Shown here: in pieces, positions 37,612 to 46,663 of the stretch
Layout of the letters: the number at the start of each line of letters is the position of its first letter
Position numbering within the stretch: position 1 is the first letter of the stretch
From: Halopiger xanaduensis SH-6
GTDB taxonomy: Archaea > Halobacteriota > Halobacteria > Halobacteriales > Natrialbaceae
Length of the DNA: 64,000 nucleotides
NCBI RefSeq assembly: GCF_000217715.1
Contig: NC_015658.1
Coordinates: 248,001-312,000, forward strand
Direction: 5' to 3'
Translations under genes and position numbers: made by a program
The notes under the pieces: model-generated
What the model saw: the letters and a program-made list of their open reading frames with translations, nothing else
What the model was told of the DNA's origin: nothing
Databases searched by the model: none

Positions 37612-38484
37612 ATGATCGATTTCGTTCTCGTCCCCGTCGACGGCAGCGACCCGGCGACCGTCGCGCTCGATTACGCCCTCGAGATCGCGGCCACCCACGG
37701 GGCGACGCTGCAATTGCTGTACGTCGCGGACACGAACAAACCGAGTCTTACACAGCAAGGGGGGTCCGTCGTCGACGTCCTCGAACAGGAGGGCGAAGAC
37801 GTCCTCTCGGACGCACGCGAGCGAGCGGCCCGGCGAGACGTCCCCGTCACCGACGATATCGTTCAGGGCGATCCGCGGGAGGCGATCGTCGACGCAGCGG
37901 CGCCCGAATTCGTCGATCTCGTCGTCATGGGAACGCACGGCCGAGACAGCCTCGAGAGCTACGTCCTCGGGAGCGTCACGGAACACGTCGTCAACGCGTG
38001 TGAAACCCCCGTTCTGGCGGTTCGTCCGGACGAGGACGCGAGGCAACCGTACCCCTACGACGATCTTCTCGTGCCGACCGACGGGAGCGATAACGCGCGG
38101 AAAGCGATGGAATTCGCTGCGACGCTCGCGACGCAGTACGATGCAAGGCTGCACCTGCTTTCGGTCGTCGACGAACCCGCGCTCGGAGCGGCGGTCGGTT
38201 CCTCGCCAGTGCTCGACCGACTCGAGGATACTGCACAGGAAATCGTCGCCGAGGGCGCGGAGACTGTGAGAGAAGCGGGGGCTGACGATGTCAAGACGGC
38301 GGTCGAAACGGGTTCGGTGCCGGAGACTGTCCGCGAGTTCGCGACCGACGTCGGTGCCGAGCTGATAGTGATGGGAACGCACGGACGACGGGGACTCGAC
38401 GAACGGTTGCTCGGGTCGACGACGGAGCGGGTGCTTCGAACGGCGCCGGTTCCCGTCTTGACGATCGGCGTCGCGGCAGATTGA
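37612..38484 (+). CDS. tandem universal stress protein (two UspA domains)
   Basis: 290 aa from the ATG at 37612 (MIDFVLVPVDGS); an ATG at 37588 adds eight residues. Domain 1 (1-140) has GTHGRDSLESYVLGS and domain 2 (145-290) GTHGRRGLDERLLGS, both keeping the full ATP-binding spacing G-x2-G-x9-G-S. Such tandem proteins fold like Usp dimers. An ATA-rich promoter (GATATATG) lies just before the first ATG. Confidence 0.92.
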   Translation: MIDFVLVPVDGSDPATVALDYALEIAATHGATLQLLYVADTNKPSLTQQGGSVVDVLEQEGEDVLSDARERAARRDVPVTDDIVQGDPREAIVDAAAPEFVDLVVMGTHGRDSLESYVLGSVTEHVVNACETPVLAVRPDEDARQPYPYDDLLVPTDGSDNARKAMEFAATLATQYDARLHLLSVVDEPALGAAVGSSPVLDRLEDTAQEIVAEGAETVREAGADDVKTAVETGSVPETVREFATDVGAELIVMGTHGRRGLDERLLGSTTERVLRTAPVPVLTIGVAAD

Positions 38485-38518
38485 GTTCCGTAGTGTGAGG
38501 GCGAACTGGTCGAGACCG

Positions 38519-39577
38519 CTACGAGAGTTGTCCCTGGTCGAGCGGATCCTCGATATCGCCCATAACCGCTTCCAAGAGGTCGGTAACGGTTATCAACCCG
38601 ACCACCTCACCGTCCTCGATCACGAGCGCCAGTTCTTGCTGTTCCGTCTGGAACTGGTCGATCGCATCGCTGACGTCCGTATCGGGGGACATCGTCATCG
38701 GCGGGGCAGCAACTTCCGCGAAATCGATGCTACCGTCGGCCACTTCCTCGCGGTTTCTGACGAGGATCGGCGTGTAGACGATGCCGCGGAAGTCGGTAAG
38801 ATCGTCGCCGACGAGGGGGTACCGCGTCTGGGGTCGCTCTTCCATTTTCTGAAAGTTCTCCTCCGGACGCGCTTCGGTAGACAGCGCGACGATCTCGTCC
38901 GGCGGAACCATCAGTTCACTGATGGGCTGTTCGCCGATCTGAAAGGCGTTCATCACTTCCTCGCGGCGTTCGTCAGGAATCTCGCCTTCCTCGAGAACCG
39001 ATCCGAGCCGGTTGCGGAGATCAGCGCGCGATTCGATGACCTCGCGTTCGGTCTCACGCCAGGCGCCGGTCATCTCGATACCGAACAGTCGAAGCGTTCC
39101 CTTTGCGACTATGTCACCGAGTTTGATCGCCGGGGCGAGCACCTTCGCGAACCAGTACAGCGGGCGTGCACCGTACTTGCAGACTTGCTTCGAACGTTCG
39201 ACGCCAAGGTACGTCGGCGTCTGTTCGCCGTGGGTGAGATGAACCAGGTTGATGAGGCCGAACCCCAGCAGCGAGCCGGCGCCGATCGATGCCAGTGCCG
39301 TATTCGCGAACAGCGGCTCGAACAGGGCCGCTAGCCCGGGTTCAGCGATGATCCCGAGTGCGATACTCGTCCCCGAGATCCAGATCTGACACGTCGTCAA
39401 ATAGAACTCGAGGTCGTCGGTCATCTCCCAGGCGAGTTGAAGACTCGGCGTATCGAATTCCGATTTGGGGTATTGCCGAGCGCGCGTGAGGCCGAATTCG
39501 ATCGCGACGAAGTAGGCGTTCAGGCCTATCAGCATGATACCAGCCAGTATTCGTCCGCCGATCTCGAGTGATTCCAT
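38519..39577 (-). CDS. CNNM/HlyC-type transporter protein with CBS pair
   Basis: 352 aa from the ATG at 39577. Three to four helices of the DUF21/CNNM membrane domain (1-150, with NAYFVAIEFGLTRAR and HLTHGEQTPTYLG), an acidic helical link (REVIESRADLRNRLGSVLEEGEI), then two CBS domains (about 205-345). The family handles Mg2+ or Co2+ efflux and senses ATP-Mg through the CBS pair. It has no C-terminal CorC/HlyC domain. It converges on the tandem Usp gene. Confidence 0.9.
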   Translation of the reverse strand: MESLEIGGRILAGIMLIGLNAYFVAIEFGLTRARQYPKSEFDTPSLQLAWEMTDDLEFYLTTCQIWISGTSIALGIIAEPGLAALFEPLFANTALASIGAGSLLGFGLINLVHLTHGEQTPTYLGVERSKQVCKYGARPLYWFAKVLAPAIKLGDIVAKGTLRLFGIEMTGAWRETEREVIESRADLRNRLGSVLEEGEIPDERREEVMNAFQIGEQPISELMVPPDEIVALSTEARPEENFQKMEERPQTRYPLVGDDLTDFRGIVYTPILVRNREEVADGSIDFAEVAAPPMTMSPDTDVSDAIDQFQTEQQELALVIEDGEVVGLITVTDLLEAVMGDIEDPLDQGQLS

Positions 39578-39854
39578 CACCGGTAAAATGTTGTCATCTC
39601 ATAAAATAATGCGTGGAATCAACGTGGTTTACGCGCTCGATACTAACTATTGAGTGATACCACGGGTAGTTTGTCTCACCCATATTCGAAGTAGTCCGAA
39701 CAATCAGTACGGTAACAGATTTCAGAACCATATTTGCTGTCCGGCTACGTCAGACCGCTCGGTCACTTTCCGCCTGAGCCAGTAGATTCGTACCCGCTCA
39801 GGCGACCGATTTTCGATACCTATATCTGATTATCTTACCTATCTCGGCTTGGAC

Positions 39855-40145
39855 ATGTATGATTTGACCGGATTCCAACGTGACCTGCTGTATACGATCG
39901 CTGGTCAGGAGGAACCGCACGGCCTGGCGATCAAAGAGGAGCTCGAGAACTACTACGAAAAAGAGATCCATCACGGCCGGCTGTATCCGAATCTCGATAC
40001 GCTCGTCGATAAGGGGCTCGTCGAGAAGGGCCAGGCCGATCGCCGAACGAACTTCTACACGGTCACCAAGCGCGGCCAGCGCGAGCTCGAGGCCCGCCGC
40101 GAATGGGAAGATCAGTACGTCGGCGACCTCCTTTCGTCCGAGTAA
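39855..40145 (+). CDS. PadR family transcriptional regulator
   Basis: 96 aa from the ATG at 39855, in the form common in haloarchaea: FQRDLLYTIAG, HGLAIKEELENYYEKEIHHGRLYPNLDTLVDKGLVEKG, then the wing ADRRTNFYTVTKRG. It is a small dimeric winged-helix repressor lacking the C-terminal helix of large PadR proteins. Upstream are a TATA-like CCTATATC and two copies of TACCTAT (39817-39823 and 39836-39842), possible binding half-sites. Confidence 0.92.
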   Translation: MYDLTGFQRDLLYTIAGQEEPHGLAIKEELENYYEKEIHHGRLYPNLDTLVDKGLVEKGQADRRTNFYTVTKRGQRELEARREWEDQYVGDLLSSE

Positions 40146-40440
40146 GGTCCGCGCCAGACACTGGACGCTTCTCGAGGACGGTTGCCGTACCGGCAGATAG
40201 TGGTACGATTTCGTCGTATTGCTCGAACGTGAATCCAGTGCTGCAGCCTACGGTATTCTATCGGTACGACGCTCAATGTGGCCGGCAGGTCAACTGGATT
40301 GAGCAGCGAATACTCTGCGCCGGTCACCAATTATTTTCACCAAAAAGAACTAAGTAATGTATTGTGGTAGAGTGTGGTGTTCGATAACAGCTGACGCTGT
40401 GTCGGACACGATTACCGTTCGGACGAGCGGGGGAGAAACA

Positions 40441-40845
40441 ATGACAACAGACCAGATGCACCAAGAGATCGAGGAGTACCTCGGACGGGTACCAAGCTGG
40501 ATGGAGCTGCTGGCAGAGCCAGCCAGCGAGCACAGTTGGGGGATCTTTCGCGATCTCGGCCTCGGGGAAACCGAACTGAGTCCGCGCGAGAAAGCGCTCA
40601 TCGAATTGGGTGCAGCAGCGGCGATGAAGTGTCCGTACTGCACCTACTTCCACAAAGAAGAGGCGCGACTGTCAGCAGTGACGGACGACGAACTCGAAGA
40701 AGCCGTGAACCTGGCCAGCGTTACCAGTTACTTCTCGACGATACTTCACGGCAACGAGGTCGACTACGACGACTTCGTCGCCGAAACGGACGAGATCATG
40801 GCGTACGTCGGTGAACAAGAAAGCGCAGCGGCGGCGGACGACTAA
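40441..40845 (+). CDS. AhpD-like carboxymuconolactone decarboxylase family protein
   Basis: 134 aa from the ATG at 40441, preceded by a GGGGGAG ribosome site. The redox motif is CPYC (C64, C67) with TYFH (H71), matching the AhpD pattern CxxCxxxH. These proteins pass electrons to peroxidases or act as thiol oxidoreductases. Its lone position among stress genes fits a redox role. The upstream 295 bases hold an A/T-rich promoter (AATTATTTT near 40330). Confidence 0.9.
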   Translation: MTTDQMHQEIEEYLGRVPSWMELLAEPASEHSWGIFRDLGLGETELSPREKALIELGAAAAMKCPYCTYFHKEEARLSAVTDDELEEAVNLASVTSYFSTILHGNEVDYDDFVAETDEIMAYVGEQESAAAADD

Positions 40846-40973
40846 CTCGGTCGACAAGGGTCTCGTACCCCTTGTCGGTCTCGAGTTCCTGTATTGGGCC
40901 GCTCTCTGTAACACCGTCTTCTGAAAGCCTCTGGAGCGGTCGGTAGTCGTGCAACTAGAAGAAATACCCGCAT

Positions 40974-41382
40974 TCACCACTCGGCGATGCTACCGTCTTC
41001 GTGGCGCCAGACAGGGTTGTACCACTTCACGTCGGCACGCGACTGTTCTCGCACGTACGACTCGTTCACGTCGATTCCAAGGCCTGGTTCGGTCGGTCGA
41101 CTGACGTAGCCGTCGTCGAACTCGAACGTCCCGGGACCGTTCAGATACTGGAGCCCGACGCTCTCGGTTGGGTCGTGAAGCGAGAGATCCTGTTCCTGCA
41201 TGACGGCGTTGTATGAGCAAAAGACCACTTGCAGGTTCGCCGCGAAGGCGATCGGACTCAACGGACAGTGCGGAACGACGGCCACGTCGAACGCCTCGGC
41301 CATCGTCGTAATCTTCCGTAGTTCCGTGATGCCGCCGACGTGCGTTACGTCGGGCTGGATGACCGTGACTGCGCCCTCGGTC
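40974..41382 (-). pseudogene. enolase-superfamily sugar-acid dehydratase, C-terminal fragment
   Basis: About 136 residues remain of some 400. They match the C-terminal half of mandelate racemase/galactonate dehydratase proteins: VTVIQPDVTHVGGITELRKI (metal and base site), VVPHCPLSPIAFAANLQV (His-containing end of the barrel) and the terminal RPTEPGLGIDVNE. Sense stops abruptly near 41380; the upstream part of the frame is antisense to the IclR fragment. The barrel start, N-domain and promoter are lost. It is clearly inactive. Confidence 0.85.
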
Positions 41383-41390
41383 CGTCGGCG

Positions 41391-41654
41391 ACCGACCGGA
41401 CCATTTCGACAACGGACTCGCTCGAATCGGAGCTCCAATCGATCCGAGAGAACGACCTCGCGTTTTCCAGAGAAGAACATTCCGAAGGCGTCGTTGGCGT
41501 CGGCATCTCGTTCGGCGTTGACGAGCGCGCGCCAGCCGCCGCTATCGGCGTGGCAGGCCCCTCGGATCGGCTGACCGGTCGGTACCTCCACGAAGACATC
41601 ACCGGACAGGTACTCAGTACGGCGAAGACGATACAGGTCGAATTGACGAAGTAA
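41391..41654 (+). pseudogene. IclR family regulator, C-terminal fragment
   Basis: About 87 residues of an IclR effector domain: TDRTISTTDSLESELQSIRENDLAFSREEHSEGVVGVGISF, then APAAAIGVAGPSDRLTG, ending at 41654. The DNA-binding domain and first half of the effector domain are missing. It abuts the dehydratase fragment head to head, so one deletion seems to have removed both starts and the shared promoter. Confidence 0.82.
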
Positions 41655-41678
41655 GCTACGTCGTCAGCGACGGGAATC

Positions 41679-42104
41679 CTATCGGGCCACGAGGACGGGA
41701 ACCGGTGACCGACGAACGACCTTTTCGGCGACGCTCCCGAGGAGGAGCCGCGAGATTCCCGTTTGGCTGTGGCTTCCGATGACGATCAGATCGATCGATT
41801 CTTCCTCGGCTTGCGCAACGATACGGTGATCCGGTTCGCCGGTGACGATCTTTGTTTCGAGCTCGCGGTCGTACTCAGTGGCCACCTCCGACGCGGACTC
41901 GAGGACGTCCGAAGCGTATTCCTGCGCTCGCTCACTGACGGGGATTTGCAGTTCGGGACCGACGGCTTGCGCCCAGCGACCGTCCGGGATTTCGATGACG
42001 TACAGGGCGATGACGGTTGCATCCGGAAAGTGTTCGAACGCGAACTCGAGGGCGTCGGTTGCCGGTGGCGATCCGTCGAACGGGACGAGAACTCGATCGG
42101 CCAT
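41679..42104 (-). CDS. universal stress protein, single domain
   Basis: 141 aa, MADRVLVPFDGS opening. The nucleotide loop reads GSHSQTGISRLLLGSV, with Ser in place of the second Gly of G-x2-G, so ATP binding may be weaker. It converges on the IclR fragment. It is closer to short archaeal Usp than to the tandem forms nearby. Confidence 0.92.
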   Translation of the reverse strand: MADRVLVPFDGSPPATDALEFAFEHFPDATVIALYVIEIPDGRWAQAVGPELQIPVSERAQEYASDVLESASEVATEYDRELETKIVTGEPDHRIVAQAEEESIDLIVIGSHSQTGISRLLLGSVAEKVVRRSPVPVLVAR

Positions 42105-42190
42105 ACTGAACGGATTTCGTTAACGACCATAAATGTAGTACCGGACTCGGGCACTCGAGCACTCGGACAACTCGAGGGCACCGCCGAATA

Positions 42191-42421
42191 GTGTTCATCA
42201 CGCCCGCACACCCGCCTGGGCCGGATCACGACGCCGCGCTGTTGCTCCTCAACGCCGTCGAATCCTGCTATCCGATCGACATCGACGAACGGGAGTTACA
42301 CCGACGCGCAGCCGAGATGAAACAGTACTACGAAGAACTCACGTCTCGACTCGCGGCGCTCAAACAGGGGGAAAGAGGGATCGACGAGCGCGACTTTCCC
42401 GAAGACCGAATGTACATGTAA
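42191..42421 (+). CDS. short PAC2-like C-terminal fragment (76 aa)
   Basis: GTG start at 42191. The sequence (PGPDHDAALLLLNAVESCYPIDIDERELHRRAAEMKQYYEELTSRLAALK, ending PEDRMYM) looks like the helical C-terminal end of haloarchaeal PAC2/proteasome-assembly-chaperone proteins, whose core (about 170 aa) is missing. No good promoter or leader is seen and sense is lost above 42188. It is probably the remnant of a deleted gene rather than a working protein. Family call from memory of the pattern. Confidence 0.5.
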   Translation: MFITPAHPPGPDHDAALLLLNAVESCYPIDIDERELHRRAAEMKQYYEELTSRLAALKQGERGIDERDFPEDRMYM

Positions 42422-42618
42422 ACCGTACGAGACGCGTACTGGTTCGGTACCGAGCCGCGTCCTCGTGGCGTAAACGACGTAGTCGGCGATCGACGCAAGT
42501 ACTGACGCCGACCGATCGCGACTCGAGCGCATCGGACGGATCAAAATCGGCGTCGCAGTGGCGAACGAGCGACGGCCGCTGGGGAAGAACGAAGAGCGTC
42601 CGAGTGGAACGTCGACGC

Positions 42619-43500
42619 ATGTACGATCGAATCCTGCTCGCCGTCGACGGAAGCGACGAGGCCGAACGAGCCGCGAGACGCGGACTCGAGTTCGCTCGCG
42701 TTTTCGACGCGACCGTCGACGTCCTCCACGTCGTCGAGCAGCGGGCGGTGAAACTCGCAACGACCGCCCAGAAGGAGCGACTCCGAGAGCGGGGGACGGC
42801 CGTTCTCGAGCGGATCGAAGCGGTCGCGTCCGATATCGGACACCCCGTAACGACGGCGATGAGAGAGGGAAAACCCTCGGCGCAGATCAGCGACTACGCA
42901 ACCGATCGAGACGCGTCGCTGATCGTGATCGGACGGCAGGGGTTGACCGGGGTCGGAAAGCGACTTCTCGGCGGCGTGACGGAGCGGTTGCTCCGTCGGA
43001 GCGACGTCCCCGTCTTCGTCGTTCCGAAAGCTGCGCCGGACGAGACGGGGGATTACTCCGACGTGCTCGTCCCGACGGACGGCAGCGAGATTGCGGCCGA
43101 CGCCGCACGACACGGCGCCGCGGTCGGACGGCGGTACGACTCGACGGTCCACGTGCTGAACGTCGTCGATCTGCAAGCTGCGGGCGGTGCGTTCAATGCA
43201 GGTGGCCTCGATCGTGAATTCGTCGGGCGACTCGAAGCGGACGGCGAATCGATCGTCGAAGACGTAGCGACGGAGATCGACGGCGCTGCTCCCGACGTGA
43301 CGACCGCCGTCGTGCGAACGACGTCGTTCGGCGGCGTCGCTGCCGGCGTCCGCGAGTACGTCGACGAGAACGATATCGATCTCATCGTCATGGGTGCGCG
43401 CGGCCGGTCGAACCTCGGACGGCAGGTCCTCGGGAGTGTTACCTCCGCCCTCTTACGGACGGTCGAGATCCCGGTTCTGGCCGTTACGCGGTCATCGTGA
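42619..43500 (+). CDS. tandem universal stress protein (two UspA domains)
   Basis: 293 aa from the ATG at 42619 (MYDRILLAVDGS). Domain 1 (1-142) has GRQGLTGVGKRLLGG, with Gly instead of Ser/Thr at the end of the loop; domain 2 (147-293) has the complete GARGRSNLGRQVLGS. A Gly/Ala-rich stretch sits near residues 190-200. It is followed 70 bases later by another Usp gene and they may be one transcript. Confidence 0.92.
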   Translation: MYDRILLAVDGSDEAERAARRGLEFARVFDATVDVLHVVEQRAVKLATTAQKERLRERGTAVLERIEAVASDIGHPVTTAMREGKPSAQISDYATDRDASLIVIGRQGLTGVGKRLLGGVTERLLRRSDVPVFVVPKAAPDETGDYSDVLVPTDGSEIAADAARHGAAVGRRYDSTVHVLNVVDLQAAGGAFNAGGLDREFVGRLEADGESIVEDVATEIDGAAPDVTTAVVRTTSFGGVAAGVREYVDENDIDLIVMGARGRSNLGRQVLGSVTSALLRTVEIPVLAVTRSS

Positions 43501-43570
43501 CGACGGACGATCCGGCCACCCCGTTCGGACGAGGGCCGGACTTATTGACCCCGTCATCGAACGTCGGCGT

Positions 43571-43972
43571 ATGTACGATCACATTCTCGTTCCGACCGAC
43601 GGACGCGAGGGCACCGAACGGGCGATCGACGAAGCCGTCACCCTCGCCCGCGAAAACGGTGCGACACTCCACGCGCTCTATGTCGTTAATTCGGCCGCGA
43701 TCGCGCCCGGAATCGAATTCGCCGACCTCGAGGACGTTGGTCAGCAGGCGGTCGAATACGTCCGTGATCGTGCGACGGACGCAGGCGTCGAACACGTCGT
43801 CTGCGACGTGACACACGGACTCCGCCATCGCGCGATCCTCCAGTACGCCGAGGAACGCGATATCGATCTCATCGTGATCGGTCGCCACCGAGAGCTGGAC
43901 CATCTCGTATACGGCAGCGTATCGAAACAGGTCTCCGAGAAAGCACCGGTCCCGGTATTAGTAATCGAATGA
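43571..43972 (+). CDS. universal stress protein, single domain
   Basis: 133 aa from the ATG at 43571 (MYDHILVPTDGR). The ATP loop is shortened: GRHRELDHLVYGS lacks two residues of the usual G-x2-G-x9-G-S, so this copy may not bind ATP in the standard way. Last of the Usp cluster. Confidence 0.9.
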   Translation: MYDHILVPTDGREGTERAIDEAVTLARENGATLHALYVVNSAAIAPGIEFADLEDVGQQAVEYVRDRATDAGVEHVVCDVTHGLRHRAILQYAEERDIDLIVIGRHRELDHLVYGSVSKQVSEKAPVPVLVIE

Positions 43973-44326
43973 CAACCCCGGGATCGGAGTCACCGTATCC
44001 GGAGGGTACGTTCGATCGGAATCCGAGGCACAGTCTATAACTGTCACGCGAGACCGTCCGACGATTCCGCCTCGAGCCGCCACCTGAAACGCTCGATTTG
44101 GCGCGTGAGCGACCAGCAAAGTGACCGTTCGCTCTCGGTCAGTTCACTCCCTTTTGGACGCTATGCAGCATCTCAGCGGATGGGTGTAAATCACCGACGC
44201 ACGAACAGGGGCGGTATAACGAGGTAACGGCCTGATTTCGATAACGTCGATTCCATCCCGTGTATGCGAGCAGCAATTCGACAGGATTGCCAATGAGATA
44301 TAAGGGAGTCGGACGATAAATCCCGT
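43973..44326. other. 354-base intergenic region
   Basis: No gene or repeat was recognised. A TATA-like GATATAAG near 44297-44304, about 26 bases before the IclR ATG at 44327, is a plausible leaderless promoter. Confidence 0.55.
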
Positions 44327-45100
44327 ATGAACGAGCCCGATCAAGGAAACTCCGACCGGCGAATCCAATCGCTCGAACGGGGGTTCGAGGTACTCGAGTA
44401 CCTCTACCGGGAAGGGGAGACCACCGTCTCCGAGCTGGCGGCTGCGCTAGATCTATCGACGAGCACGGCTCATATCTATTTGAAAACGCTCAGTGATCTC
44501 GGCTACGTGAAAAAAGCGGCGTCGAAATACTCGCTCAGCCACCGCTTTCTTCGATTCGGTACAAAGACGCGAAAGCAGGCGGATATCTATCAAGCGGCGC
44601 TCTCAGAAGTCGATAAACTGGCCGACGAAACGAACGAAGTTTCCGCACTCGGCGTTCCGGAGCGGGGAAAACGAGTCCTGTTATACAAGTCGGAGAGTTC
44701 CGAGGCAGTATACGATAATCCGCCAGCGGGCGAGTACACGTACATGCATTGGACCGCGCTCGGAAAAGCGATACTCGGTCACTTGCCGCGCGATCGGGTC
44801 GAAGAAATAATCGATCAACACGGACTCCCCGCCAGAACCCAACAGACGATCACGGAAGAGTCCGAACTGTTTGACGAGTTAGCGACGATCAACGAAACCG
44901 GGTACGCCGTCGAAGACGAAGAGCGGTGGAACGGGATTCGGTCGGTTGCAGTGCCGATCCTCGATAACGAAACTGTCGTCGGCTCAATTTCTGTCTCAGG
45001 TCCGAAAAATAGATTCGACCGAGATCGGATCGAATCCGAATTAGTCACCGATCTTATGCAGTCAAAAAACGTAATTGAAGTCAGATTAGCGCACGAATGA
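44327..45100 (+). CDS. IclR family transcriptional regulator
   Basis: 257 aa, complete. Winged helix at 12-75 (TVSELAAALDLSTSTAHIYLKTLSDLGYVKK); effector domain with YMHWTALGKAILGHL and the ETGYAVEDEERWNGIRSVAVPI segment. AT-rich flanks and slightly less GC-biased codons than its neighbours suggest transfer. No target gene adjoins; the truncated dehydratase/IclR scar 2.7 kb to the left hints that a sugar-acid locus once stood here. Confidence 0.92.
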   Translation: MNEPDQGNSDRRIQSLERGFEVLEYLYREGETTVSELAAALDLSTSTAHIYLKTLSDLGYVKKAASKYSLSHRFLRFGTKTRKQADIYQAALSEVDKLADETNEVSALGVPERGKRVLLYKSESSEAVYDNPPAGEYTYMHWTALGKAILGHLPRDRVEEIIDQHGLPARTQQTITEESELFDELATINETGYAVEDEERWNGIRSVAVPILDNETVVGSISVSGPKNRFDRDRIESELVTDLMQSKNVIEVRLAHE

Positions 45101-45371
45101 TCGCTTTCCACAACGCCGCTGTGATGGATTTTCTTCCCGCGTTCATCCTGAAACAGACACTCTAGATGAGTGATTTTTACTGTATAGTGGCAGTGTACTG
45201 AATAGTTGTGATTATAGGATAATTGCCAAGATAAAGTTGGAACTATTCATATTATATTTAGTTGATAATTTCATCCGGAATGGCCCTCAGTTGCTGTGAA
45301 AGCATCGCCATCCATAGTTCGATGAAGCCACACCTATCAGTCCATTACAAGCATACAAGTGTAATTTGAGA

Positions 45372-46145
45372 TTAGAACACGTCGTCTTTCAGCGCGTCGA
45401 CTTCGTCCAGTAACAGCCGGCCGGTTGCCGCAGTCGAGTCGTCGTCGACGGCCATACGGTACGTCGGGCCGCCGACGGTGAACGCACCGAGGACATCGCC
45501 ATCCGGGCCCGTGACCGCCGCTCCGATTGACCGATATCCCTCGATCAGTTCTTCGTCATTAACAGCGTATCCGCGGCGTCGAATCGTCTCGAGTTCCTCG
45601 AACAGCGTCGATTCACTGGTGATCGTCTGCTCGGTCGTCGCGGGCAGTCCCCAGCGATCGAGGATCGATCGAACGTGATCTTCGGACATGGCAGCTAACA
45701 TCGCCTTTCCCGAGGCGCAGTTGTGCATGTGAAACCGGTTGCCGGCTCGGAACGGGCTCGATTCCGAAACGCCGCGCGTCGACTCGCTAAGCGCGTACTC
45801 GAGCGAGTAGGCGCGGCCGTTTTCCTCCACGATGAAGTCGGCCTCGTTGCCCGTCTGCTCGGCGAGCGAGTAGACGCGTCGACGCGCCGGCGCATACAGG
45901 GGGTTCCGGTGGCGCGCGTGTTCGCCGAACGGGAGGAACTCGAGTCCGACGTGATACGCGTCGCCCTCGCGAACGAGAAAGCCCTCGTCGACCAGCGTGT
46001 GGAGGTGGTTGTGGATGGTGCTCTTGGCCAGGTCGAGGCGATCGGCCAGCTCGCTCAGCGTCGCACCGTCGGTGTCGCGAATCGCACGGACGATCGCGAA
46101 CGACGTTTTCGTCGTCTTGACCGGGCGCGGCCGACTGTCAGTCAT
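45372..46145 (-). CDS. IclR family transcriptional regulator
   Basis: 257 aa from the ATG at 46145; the frame to 46448 upstream is not protein-like. Winged helix at 8-70 (ATLSELADRLDLAKSTIHNHLHTL), effector domain with HMHNCASGKAMLAAM and the RGYAVNDEELIEGYRSIGAAV segment. It lies 518 bases downstream of the aldehyde dehydrogenase stop on the same strand, a spacer holding repeated GTGTGAACA-type motifs that are likely its own operators (inference). Confidence 0.92.
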   Translation of the reverse strand: MTDSRPRPVKTTKTSFAIVRAIRDTDGATLSELADRLDLAKSTIHNHLHTLVDEGFLVREGDAYHVGLEFLPFGEHARHRNPLYAPARRRVYSLAEQTGNEADFIVEENGRAYSLEYALSESTRGVSESSPFRAGNRFHMHNCASGKAMLAAMSEDHVRSILDRWGLPATTEQTITSESTLFEELETIRRRGYAVNDEELIEGYRSIGAAVTGPDGDVLGAFTVGGPTYRMAVDDDSTAATGRLLLDEVDALKDDVF

Positions 46146-46183
46146 TGGTCGATCGATCGGATGCCGGCTCCATAAGCGTTCGG

Positions 46184-46198
46184 AATGTGTGAACAGAG
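46184..46198. repeat. 15-bp direct repeat, copy A (candidate operator)
   Basis: AATGTGTGAACAGAG, 39 bases upstream of the IclR start and next to a TATA-like element (about 46172). It is identical to copy B, 190 bases away. Three related half-sites follow: TGTTCAC at 46470, GAATGTGTCACAG at 46484 and TTCACAC at 46505. Confidence 0.7.
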
Positions 46199-46373
46199 TG
46201 GCTGGACAAATGTAGTACTTTATCATTATAGGATCGGGAGAAAGTGACAGACGATTACTTTGGTTACCGTCCTTCGCGAAATCGACCTCGAGTATATGAG
46301 CGTGAGAGTAACTGACAGCCGATCCGACCGCGACCGACGGATCCAACACAGCTAGATTGAAGTTCTCGTACGA

Positions 46374-46388
46374 AATGTGTGAACAGAG
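46374..46388. repeat. 15-bp direct repeat, copy B (candidate operator)
   Basis: AATGTGTGAACAGAG, exact match to copy A in the same orientation. The surrounding 518-base spacer has no gene. A repeated regulator-binding site is the simplest reading. Confidence 0.7.
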
Positions 46389-46663
46389 GTGCCACGAATT
46401 AGTGGGTGTGTCATGGTCCCTCCAAACATCGTAGATTCCCCATTGCATCGTCCCGAAAGGCTGTTCGCATGTTCACGTATCCCGAATGTGTCACAGCATC
46501 GTTATTCACACGGTTCAAAGGTTCGGAATACGGGACAACCGGAATGACCGCCCGAAACGACGGCGCCGAGAGACCGCTCGAATCGATCGGGTCAGGTCGA
46601 ACGAAAAGCGAACGAGAACGCCGGAGGTAGCAGTGACGAGGAAAACGACCGGTTCGACCGCGG

